Shown piece by piece: positions 1 to 12,000 of a DNA stretch of 64,000 nt (the stretch's first letter is position 1; each line of letters starts with the position of its first letter). The notes under the pieces were generated by a model. The model had not been told where the DNA came from and searched no databases. It saw only the letters and a program-made list of their open reading frames with translations. The translations under genes were made by a program, and so were the position numbers. Origin of the DNA: Permianibacter aggregans. Lineage in GTDB: Bacteria; Pseudomonadota; Gammaproteobacteria; Enterobacterales; Permianibacteraceae. The DNA is taken from positions 2,046,001-2,110,000 of the forward strand of contig NZ_CP037953.1 in the NCBI RefSeq assembly GCF_009756665.1, read 5' to 3'.

Positions 1-3000
1 CTGTCACTGAGCGGAATGTGGCGAGATAGATAAGATTTGCTGTGTAAATAGAAATCTGCCAAACCCAGGCCTTTTTCGGCCAGCGCCGCGATCACCATAT
101 CATTGCGAATATCGACGCCGCGGGCAAAAGCGCCCGGTACCTTCATTTTACGCAGGAACGAAATCTGGCTCGGGTCTTCATCATTCAAGGCGTAGATGAA
201 CAGTGCGGCCGAGTCGGCTATCGGCACGTTGTTATTCATCAGGGCACCCGCAACAATCACCCGATCTTGTTGCCGTTCAAAATACCCGGCAATACCAAGG
301 GCAGCATAGCCATCTGGCAAGGCATGCTTAGCGACCACGCGGTCATCAATACCATCGCGGTTGCGATCAATCCGATTGAGTAGATCTTGTGGGTTGAGGG
401 GGTCGGTGGCGTCGCCGCCGGTATAGGTGCTGGCATTCATATTAAAAATCAAAATGCCATCCTGGTCGCCGGCAGCGATCAGGTAATTTCCGCTTGGTTC
501 AACAAAGCCGTCACGTAGGCGATTTTTCAAACGCACACGGGATTGCATCGGCTCCAGGTATTCGTATGCCTGAGGCAAGGTGACCGACTGACCATCGGCC
601 ATTGAAACAGTGACGTCGACTTTGCCCAGGCTGCCCGATGGCGTCAGCACTTCCAGCGTTTGCGTATCGAGTACTTTCAGGTGTTGCTCGGCGACGGCCT
701 GACTACCAAATGTTACCGACATGCGGCCATTGCCGTTCTGGAAACCACGACCAGCAATTCGCACCACTTGACCACCGGCAATGGTGCCGACAGCTGGCGA
801 TAAACCACTGACACTCAAAGGCTCAACAAAACTAATCGCGCCCAAACGGCTGTCGCGAGTACCGTTGCTACCAACGACAAGCAGATGAGCTGGACCGGCA
901 TCATTGGCACCGACGCGTAGCCGATAGATATCGCGATCAGCCTCACTGATCATGCTGACCAAATCAGCACGATCATTGGCAACCAAAAATTCTGCTTGTT
1001 GATTTTTGCTGACAGCCACTTCGATTTCACCACCGGTGGTTGAAACGAAGCGCTTGGGTATACCAAGGATAGCGATGTTTTCACCCGGCGCACTGGCCGT
1101 GTTGAAAGTCGCCGTGTAGGGCGGTAGGCCTTCGGCGCGGCGAGCACCGACGTTGCCGTCGGTCATCACCAATCGATACTGACTGTTGGCCTGAAGTGGT
1201 TGATCCAGGGTTAAAACAATTCGGCGTGGGTTGTTGTCGTCAATACTCAAACTGAGCTCAACCGGAATACCTTCGGCGCTGCCATCATCCCGGAGCAGCG
1301 ACAAATAACGCGCCAGATAAACCCCTTCTAATTCCAGTAACGGAATACTTATCGGGTGACTGAGTTCAATCCAAAGCTCACTGACTAACGGCACACCTTC
1401 TGCACTGGCCGTCGGGAAAGTGGCTGCCACATCGGGCGTCAATGTATCGCTGATGGTCAGGCGTTGAACGATGCCATTGTCTTTGACTGAGTAGGTTGAA
1501 AGTGCAACGCCATCGGTTGTCAACAGCGCTTTCTCTGGCAGCTTGACCGAACTGCCAGCCATACTCAGGTTGATGCTTGGATTACCCATGGCACATTCTG
1601 GTGCTGAAATCAGCAAGGAATCCAGCAGCGAAATATTGCCGGTATCGCTGGTGTCAAACAACATACTGTAAATGTCGTTGCACCGTGGCTCACTCTCGAC
1701 AGCACTAACAGAGTTGGCCAACGCGCCCTGTCCGGTTGTGGTGAACAGTTTGCCCTCAAAAGCAAAACCGGCGGCATCGTAACGCCCCACATAGCGCCAC
1801 GGTCCGTTGCTATCCACTTCTTCAATATTTAGCGCCGAACTCGAATCGGTATGGACAACATGGCGACCCGCATTGAGCAACGAAGCATTGGCGACTTTAC
1901 TGTCGCGCATCAGACCCGGCAGATTCGGCGCGGCTATATTGATCACGACGCGATCATGTTCTTGCGACACGATGTGCAGCTGTTGATGGGCAATCAGCAG
2001 TTGTTCGGGTTTCAGCGTGATAGTGCGGGTACCAACCTGAACGTTGCTGATGACACGAACCACGCTCGGACGCAAAGGTTCGGCAATACTGATCACTACT
2101 ACCCCTTCATTGGTCGCGGCAAACAGCAAATCGTCCTTGCTGACCAAATCCAGTACCGGCGCAGTAACCGGAAGTGGCAAGTTGAAGATGACATCGCGGT
2201 CTTTCTCGCCACCGGTAATGTCGGTCAGCATGCGTGATTCACGCTCGTAAGCAAGAATCAGCGTTCTACCTTCATTTTCGGTATCAACGTAAGGGAACTG
2301 CCATCCTTTAGCGGCGACATAGAGTGCTTTCGCCGACAAATCCAACGCCGTCGGAATCAAGTCTTGCGGCAAGTTGTAGTAACCAAGGCCATGAGCCGGC
2401 GCCAACTCTTCCAGTGGGTTCTCTTCGATATCGCCAAGTCGGTATGCATCCAGACGGTCCGGCCGATAATGCAATAGCGAAATCCAGCCTGGCGCATAAT
2501 AGTGTGCAACATCGCTGATATCCCCGACACGGTCCGGTTGCAGCAAAGGCTTTTCATCGATACCAGTACCCAAGGCGTAAATCAGGCCCAGTTTAGCGTC
2601 ACTGGCCAAATCAACAATTCGGCCGGGCGGCAATTTTCGGATATCCACGCTCGGAATGTAACCACGCAAATCACCGCGATTCTGAGCATTCAGATAATCG
2701 TTAATTTCGCGTTCCGTCAGGTCATCCGCCATTTCCATGCGCTGATTGAGTAACAAACGACCATAGAACAACGCTTTCGGCTTTTCAGCAAAACGGTTAT
2801 CGCTATCGGTAATCAAAACATCGACGAAGCCGCGATAGGCAGCACCAAACTCCGGCACGCGCCAACGCAAGCGCTCGGACGAAATCACTTTCAAACGGCT
2901 GGGTGAAGACTCGGTAACCGCCGAATCAGGATAGCCAGTCTTCCAGGCCTTGATCGTCAAGCCGTGACGGAAACCACGGCCAACAATGTCCACCTCGTCG

Positions 3001-6000
3001 TTTTCACCGACCTGATCGACTCTCACCACGGCAGGCGTGATGAACGAAATCGTTAACTCATCGACATAGGTGTATCCACCGATCAGGGTATCGCTGAGTT
3101 GGTTGGGCAGCTTCACCGTTACTGCTGCCGGACCGACATTGTTCGGTGGCGTCAGGACCACCAGCGCGTCATTATCGACGGTGATGTTGGCCTCGAAACG
3201 CAGCACTTGCGCTTTTTGTCCGCCGATCCAAACTTCGGCATCAGCATGCAAATGTTTGCCTAGAATCGTTGCTTCCATGCCACCATTCACCGGGCCGGAA
3301 TTGGGTTGCACAGAGCGAATTTCGGGGCGCTGACCGTCGCCACTGATGACGGTATAGAAACTGAATCGATAATTGCCCGCTAACGTCTTGTCCAGCGACG
3401 AACGCATGTTGGCGTCGACGACAACATGATAGGACGCATTTGCTTGCAGGGATTGACCGGCTTTCAGGGTCAGCACCACTCGGCGGCATTGCAGGGTGTC
3501 GTCACAAAGTGGGTCCAGCGCGATATCAAACAGCGAGCTGACATTCTCGCCAACCAGTGCATTATCTTTTCTGACATAAACCACGTCAGTGAAGCTCTGG
3601 TTGGCCGCCACCGCCTGATTAAACTCCAGCGTAATGGGTTGTCCGGTCAATGGCACATTGCTGTCACCATTTGCTGGTGTATGGTGAACCACCGCAAATG
3701 TTGGCAATTGCAGCGTCACGACACCTGACAAACCTGCAGCGGCTTGTACTTGCCCACGATGCAAGGACAAATTGGTGGCGATATGCTCAGCTGCATCGCT
3801 TCCTCGATGAATCAGGAAAGGTGTTGACACATCCAAGCGCGCATCAAGGTTGTCGCCAATCTCAATAGCCTGCACCAATGACTCGACGACTTTGTCTTCC
3901 TGATCCGTAATGATTTCCGAGACATATAGCTTGTTACCCGACGTAAAGACGTCGTAGGCTCCGCGCGAGTGAAAGTCCTGACGCGCCGGTTTTAGTTCGA
4001 TAGTTTTGACGTGATACGGTGCCAGTGGATTGGCAATATTGATCAAGTGAATGCGTGTCGGCAAATCATCTTCATTCAGATCACTGATATACGCGGTTTG
4101 GCCATCAATCCAGACACGATTGGCAATGCCGGTGGTATCAACGCCGGCGACTATGGGCATTGCCGGGTCATTAATGTCGGCCACAACCAGGCCCTGTGAT
4201 GAAGCGGCGATAAACGCATAACCGTCTTTTACTGCCACACCGCGAGCAAATCCATCCGGTTTGATAAAGCCAACCTTGTAAGGTTGCTCAACCTGATCGA
4301 CGCGCAACACCTGAACACCACCATGACCGTTGGCGATCAGGGCCAGATTGTCGGCGCGCGCCATACCAAAGGTTTGTGGGTAAGACAGCTCAACCCGGCC
4401 GACCAGTTTCGGTGCGATACCAAACTGGCCATCGCCATTGCGCATGCTGTAGACCAGCACTTCACCATTGATACTGTCCAGGTGAATACCACCGGTATCG
4501 GCATCTTTGTTGATTTCTGCTTTTAACGCCGTATTGAACCTTGTCGCCGCATCGCAATGGCTAATGCCCGCGCAGTCAGTAACGTTGGTAGCGCCACCTT
4601 TGGCAGCGACGATAATATCGCCGCCGTTATGGACAGCGGTGATGGTGCCCTGCATCAGCTCCGATGCGCCACGCATCAACTGACTGTCGATATAATAGAA
4701 TTTCTCGCCTTCGACGTGATGTACATCATTCAAGTCAAGCAGGAATAAACCGGTAGTCGCTTCGCCGCTGATGCCGTCCTGCAATCCGAAATACTGGTCG
4801 AATGCCACCGGCGATGCCGTACTCCAAGCGGCGAGGAAATTGTCACCTTGGTTGTAGCGGTTCTGACCGGAGACCGCTGGGTAATGCACCGATTTGGCCA
4901 TGGTTGTCGGCGGCATGTTGTAGAGCATGTTTTGAGCAAACGTCGGTAAGAAGAACCGTTGTTCGACTGGGCGATAACCCACTTCATGTACGCTGACCGT
5001 TTTGACGGTGTGCTTCTGCGTTTTTGCGGTGTATTCAATCCAGATACGCTCAGTCAAACCCGACGTGCGCTGTAACAAGGAACCCGCGCCAATCTGGCCT
5101 TCGTAAACAAAATAATGCTCGCTTTCGTCCGTGCCACTACCGTCAGGCAAGAGCGTTAGTGTCAGTAGTTCAGTTGCAAAAACTTGCCCGGTTGCCCGAT
5201 CCAAGCGCTTTAGCTCTGCTGTTACTTCCGCGAGATCCCCCATGTCTTCAACCACTGCACGCAAGGTCAACGGCTCATTGGCCATAACCAAATCACCATC
5301 AGCAGGGCCGAGCGCGCGCAGACGTGGCACCACGGTGTCTTCTACTTGGCCAACGAAGACCTCTGGTGTCGCTGCACTATTGCCATTGACGTCAAACGCG
5401 ACGGCTTGCAAAACAAAGCCCTGGGTACCTGGCGGAGGCGGGATTTGTACTTGATACAACGTGTCAGCACCAAAAATGCCATTCGCCTGCGCCATTGATT
5501 GGGTAATGGTGTAAGACGGCCTGCCGTTAACATATACCGTGATGCGATCAATACCTGTAGGTCCAAGATCATCGATGGCTTCGACGATCACATCGACGCT
5601 TTCCCCTTCAATGACGGCAGAGCGGTTATTAGCCGGCTTAACAAAGCGGACTGATGGCGGTTGATCAGCCTTTATCTTGATGCTGACCGGTGTTGAGAGT
5701 TCAGAGCGATAGCCGTCAATGTCCGTGGCACGTGCTTGGAATTTCCAGGCGCTGCCGACTTTGTTTTTCGGAACTTTCAAATGGAACTGATACGGAGCAG
5801 CGGAATCGACTCCCAGAACCCCTGGCGACGAATCATCGAAATTGCTAAAGAGTTCTACCTGAGCAACGCCCCGCTCAGGGTCTTGAGCACGCACTTCAAC
5901 GACAAACTCCAGACCTTCCGTCAACTCGGTAACACCATCACCAAGATAGTTACCAGCGTTGTTCAGAAAACGGATTGCGGTGATTTCTGGCGGAGCATTT

Positions 6001-9000
6001 TTTACCAGGCGCAATTCAGCGGTAGCACGCGATTCGTTATTGGCGCCATCCAACGCATCCACCACCAGCCACAATGGCACTTGGGACGGCACCTCTTCGC
6101 CACTCGCGAGTTGGGCTAGCGACGGTACGCTGATTGAACCAGCAAAAGGTGGACGTAACAACACTTGGCTGGCCACCGCTTCACTGGTTTCCAACTCACC
6201 ATTGCCATTTTTGTCATGGAACAACGCGACCTTGGCTAGCTGCACTCGCGAGTTGTCAGTAATGGTCAACTGATAAGGCAACGCCAATTTCTCAGCGATC
6301 GCAGCGCCGGCAACCGGTGCGTGAATGACAATTGTTGGGGCGTCAGTATCTTTTTGTACTTTCAGCGTGACAATGTCTGGCGTTGTCACCGAACGCGGAT
6401 TGATTAGTCGCTTCTCGGTTACCGTGGCCTGCAGTTGAATGTCGCGATTGGCCTGGCCATAGGGTAATTCCAACAGAAACTCGTATGGATAAGTATCGTC
6501 GGTCAATACTTTATTGCCGGTGATTAAGCCGTTGACGCTGAGCGCCACGCGATTAACCCCCAGGTCATCCACCGCATTCACAATCACCTGAACATATTCA
6601 CCTTCGAGTCGTGTTGTGCCGTTTGCAGGTTTGGCGATGGTAACCGTTGGCAGATCATCATCCTTCAAGCCAACCGAAATGGTTTCACGCGCGATGTGGC
6701 TGTCGGGATCGCAATATCCCAGTGTACGGCAGACTTTTTCGCCGTAGGTATCGATGGCCTCGACAGTGACCATCACCGGATCGGAGGAGTCACCGCGGAT
6801 CGGTAGCGGTACGGCGTAACTAAATGGTGGTTGCCGCAAACGCAGGTCCATTAACGTCTGACCGCTACGTGTGGCGTGCAGACGCACACTGTGCACCCCG
6901 ATATCATCGTAAGCGTTGACCGTTACTTGCAGCGTGCTGTTTTCGACAACGATCTGGCCATCTGCTGGTTTGACAATGTCGATAACCGGTCGCTGATCGA
7001 CGCGAATAGGTAAGCTCAGTTCGCGCTCGCGGGAATTGCCATTTCCATCTTTCGCTACCAGCTTTATCCAGACATCAAAAGCGGCATCGTTACTGAGATT
7101 GCCACCAAACAGTGCGCGTAGTTCATGAATGGTCGGCACATGAAGCAGCTGGTGGTATTCCGGCGTATCAATGTTGATTGTGGTGATTGGTTCATAATCG
7201 ACGGCAGGAATGTCTCGGATTACGCGTTCAGCGTTACCAAATGGCAAACGATTAGCGCTACCGCGTACACCAAAAGTTTTGTAAATAGCGATCTCTTTTA
7301 CCGCCACATTATCGTAAGCACGTGTTGTGATGGTTAAATCGGAGCCCTCAATCGGCGAGAAATCTTGCGCAGGCGCAGTCAATGCCACTTCGGGGCGAAT
7401 GGTGTCGGGAACTACTTGCAGGTCAATTGCATGCAAGCCCGTTTCATTTTCCTTGTCATGTACTTGCGCCGATAGCGTTAGCGTTTCGACTTGTGTGGTT
7501 AACGATGCCGGCAGATCGAAAACATAAGTACGACTGAACTGGAATGGATTTCCCGATACCCCGACTTCACGCGCAACATCATCACCGTAGTCATTCTGCA
7601 AACGATCATGAATGGCATTCCAAGCATTCTCGAGAATACTTTCGCTTCCCTCGAAACCACCACGGGAACTCAGCAACGGCAAACTGACGCCATTGGCATA
7701 AACATTGACCTTCGGACTTGATGGAAACGCGGCATCATCAACCGCCAGAAGCGCCAGCTCGATAAAGCGGGATCCCGCAACCACCGCCTGGTTATTGGCG
7801 GGGGTAAGAATTCGAATTTGCGGCCGGATGTTCTGCTTCGGGTGTATCAGCAGACGGCGTGAGTGCAACTGGCCGATACCATCTTCAACATGTAGCATGT
7901 ACTCTTCAGTTTCAGCGCTGGTGAAGATAAAGTTTGGATTGATGGTTGTTTGTTTGACCGGAATCGACGGGCAGGAAAACGGATACACCTTTTCATAAAT
8001 TGGCAACCCCAATCCGCCATCGGCTTGACGTTTATAAAGTCGAACATTGGCGATGCCATCGTCATCATTCAGTTTGAAATTCAGCGTGACTGAAGATCCT
8101 TGTCGGACCCAAAATTCGCCATACGCCAAGCGCGCCGGATCGGTAATAAGCTTATCGGCATTGAGTGAAGTCAAAGTCGATTCTGGCTTCTGATTACTAC
8201 TGAGGCGCAAAGCAATCGGCAAGGACACCTTGTTGCCTACTCGATCTTCGATCTGCGCGGAGTAACTGGTGTCTCCCAATGCTGCATTGTCAGGAACGGT
8301 AAAGCTAAACGTATAGGCCAACTTGTTGAATCGACCGGCGGCACCACGCAATGGATTACCCATATTGTCGAGCACCCGTAGTTGCTTGATGCCGGCGTTG
8401 TCTTTCGCTTCCAGCTTAAACTGATGTGTCGCACCTGGCACCAGGTTCGCCAACGCTTCAGCACTAAGGATTTTACCTTCCGGGTTCTGACCATCATTTG
8501 TAGCGACAATACGCGACAGTAAACGTGGCTGCAGTGCGCCTCGGTCAACACCATAACGGTCAAAAGCAAAGGCAAATAGCGCCGAGTCCTGAGCGATGGC
8601 CTCAGGGACGACAAACAGCTGATTAAACACGTTTTCCGCTGCGGAGAATTCTCGATGCGGTAAGTTGGAAAGTTGTGCGGTGCCTCGATCGGCATCTTTC
8701 AGCACAAAGCTGATGTGAGGCCGCGCTGGGTGAAATGAGGATTTACCGTCATTCGCCAACGTCGACTCTGCGAGGCTGTTGGATTCGATGACAATCGCGA
8801 GCACTGGAAATGGCGTAGAGGGATCCGCAAATTGCGGCTCTACAATTACCCGCGAAGCTTTTGACAGAATCGAATCCAGTGCAACGCCACCGGCGCCAAA
8901 TGAGCTTGCTTCGATAGGCTGCACGCGGCATTCATTGTCATACTCAATGGTCACATGATACTGCGCCGCCGACTCACCTTGGTGGACGGCGAGTAAATTG

Positions 9001-12000
9001 CCGAACGGGCCCTGGTAACTGCGCAGCATCAATTTTTGATTGCTACCGGACAACAAGGGTTCGCCGTTGCTGCTTATCGACCAATTGGTCGTCGACTCAG
9101 GATAATCAATACTAATGTCAGCGTATCGTTTGTCCTGTTCACGAAACTCCTGTGCCTGCAGCTGACGAGTTTCACCAAGTGACGACAATGAAGAAATGAA
9201 CGTTCCAACCAAAAGTGGATCCGTACCGGTAACATAGTCATCAACAGCCCGGAGACCCAAGGAAAGCACACCACCTCGAATATAGTTGCCTTCCGGCTTG
9301 ATGCTGAGCAAATGTACTGATGCGGCTTGATCTGGCTTGATCTGGATCAGTCTCGTTGCTTGGCCGCGATTACCAGAGGTATCGACTGCCTCAACCAAGA
9401 GCGTAATCGCTTTCCCTTCAACTGGAATCGCGCCAATGCTGTCCCAGTCCAAAAAAATCTCGTCGCTTGAATTAATGGCTTCCGACTTGCTGTCACTGAT
9501 CGTGCGAGTAACCAGCGTCTGTCCATCTACAATACGTGCTGAAATCGAGGTTAAACCCAGGTTGTCGGTTACGCTGAATTCCAAGTGTTGCTTGCTGCGC
9601 TCTACAATGTCCGCCAGCGGGTTCTGAATCTTGATGACAGGCTTTTCGTTGTCCGGCAGAATTTTGAATGGCACCGGCAAACTCTCGCCGCGATTACTGC
9701 CTTGATCAGTAGCCTGCAAAACCAATTCGAACTGTTCACCGGCACGCGACAATAGAGATTCCGGTAGTTTGACCCGGCCTTCGATTTTGGCCTGGACATA
9801 ACGCGCAACCACGACCGACCCCAGCCCATCGGTATTGCCTTCACGAATCTCTTCAATGCTGTCGACTCTAGACAACACGTCCCAAGGTAAAGCGATGGAT
9901 TCTGAGCCTTTTTTCAACACGGCTTCAATGTTGACTACTGAATAATCATCGGTGATATCCGCGATCACTTCGAAACTCTCACCGGGAATGCGTTCCAATG
10001 CCGCGTCCGGTTTGCTCATGATCACTTTCGGTGCTTCGTTATCTTTGCTGATGCGCAGTAATAGTGGAACCGCGGTGGACTGGTTGGCACTATCAGTTGC
10101 GACGGCGAGAATTTCAGTTGGTAAGGAATCACTGAACTGTGGGGCAATCAGCGTCGCGTTAAAATAGCCACCTGCGTCCACAACAGTGCGTAGCGAATTA
10201 CCTTCAAAGGTTTTCTGTCCCCAAACCTTTGTGCCTGTGCGTGAAAGAATAACCACTTTGCTAAGCCCGACATCGTCGGTAGCAAGTACAGAAACGTTTA
10301 CCGGTTCACCCTCGACATAATCGGCGCTTTCCGCCGGAGCGCGGAAGCTGATCTTCGGTTTTTCATCGGCGACCAAGGGGTATACAAACGTACTGTCGCC
10401 GGTATTGCCGAATACGTCCTTGGCACGAATGACGGCCGTTAACTCGGTGCCGGCAGGAACCGAGTGGGTGAAACTTCTATCCAGTGATTTCGGTCGGTCA
10501 TTCGGTGTTTGCACATCCACCTGTACGCCATTGAAAAGTACACGCACTTCGGCTATGCCGGCACCACTATCAACCACACGATAGGTCCAGTTTCTTTCTT
10601 GTCCTGGATTCAGTGAGCTATTGGCAATTGGAGCACTGAATGAACCTGTCGGAGCCACCGTGTCCGCCGTGACATTGATACTGACCTGCTGCACAACAGA
10701 AAGTTGACCGGCATCATCTTCCGCCGTGATCTGGGCCTTGATGACGTGGTGGGTATTTGGTCGGTTCAGTGTATCCAACGACAATTCGGCTCGTGTCAAC
10801 ACCAACGCACCTTCCAGCATGCCTTTGGTTTTGTCGATGCGAATCGGTGCAACACCCTGATCGAATGTCAGGTTGAACGCCACGATTCGATGATCGTCTT
10901 TCGCGGCCAGTTGAATCGTGACCGGGTCCTTCGCGGAATAACTCGGAAACTGAGTTTTTGCTTCAGTAATTACCGGCGCCGTGTCCGCGACAACCCCGAG
11001 ATTGATGTTTTTCGTGCTGCTGTTGCCGGCCTTGTCCTTGGCCGTGACTTGCACCGGATATGGATCCGAAACAATATCAGGATTATTGGAAAACGCTGGC
11101 GCCCGAACCAGGATGGCAGCCGAGAAACCGTTGAAAACACCAGGAACGTTTTCCAGCGTATCCTTGTTGAATTCCACGGTGTCGGAGTCTACACCGGTCA
11201 GGTGATAAACCCCCGTAACCAACTTGATACCCCGAACGACAAGGGTCTCAACGCCTAAATCATCGTAACCAGCAACCTTGAAGGTGAAGCGTTCGTTTTC
11301 AATGACTTTAGCATTCGCAACACCATTTTCCGTACTGATTATCGTTGGCGAAACAACGTTGAAAATTGGAGCAAACTCATCTTTACCGAGTGTGATATTG
11401 ACAACGCCCGACTCGCCACTCTGACCCTTGTTGTCAAAGGCCACCGCCCGTAAAGGAATGATGGATTCGGCGGTGACTTCCGGCGACTCATAGATTGCCG
11501 AGTACGGTGCTGTGACATCAACATTGATGAGTTTGTTGTTGGCATAAAACTCAACTCGTTCAACACGAGTATCGTCGGTGGCATTGGCACGTAATTCAAT
11601 GTGCTGGCCGGCAGAAAAATGCGCACCATCAATCGGCGCACTGATCGCGACACTTGGCGGCTGGTCGGCAGCAACTCGGATCTTGATTGGGGCCGACAGA
11701 GACTCTTTACCATGAAAATCGGTTGCCTGCGATTGCAGGTTGATGGTCTTACCGACCGAATTCTCAGGTATGGTGAATTGATACGTTGCGGTTGCCGTCG
11801 CGCTGGAAAGCTGACTGGTACCGATCTCATCCAAGTTTTTTATCAGGCGATTGCCGATAGCTGCACCGTCCACCAAGAACTTGATGCTGGTGCCGCTGTT
11901 TAATGTGTCGTCAGTGACTCGCACGGAAAACGGAATCACCTGATTCTCGGTAAATGACTGCAGGTTTTCCGGCGCAATGATTTCAATCGTTGGCGCCGTA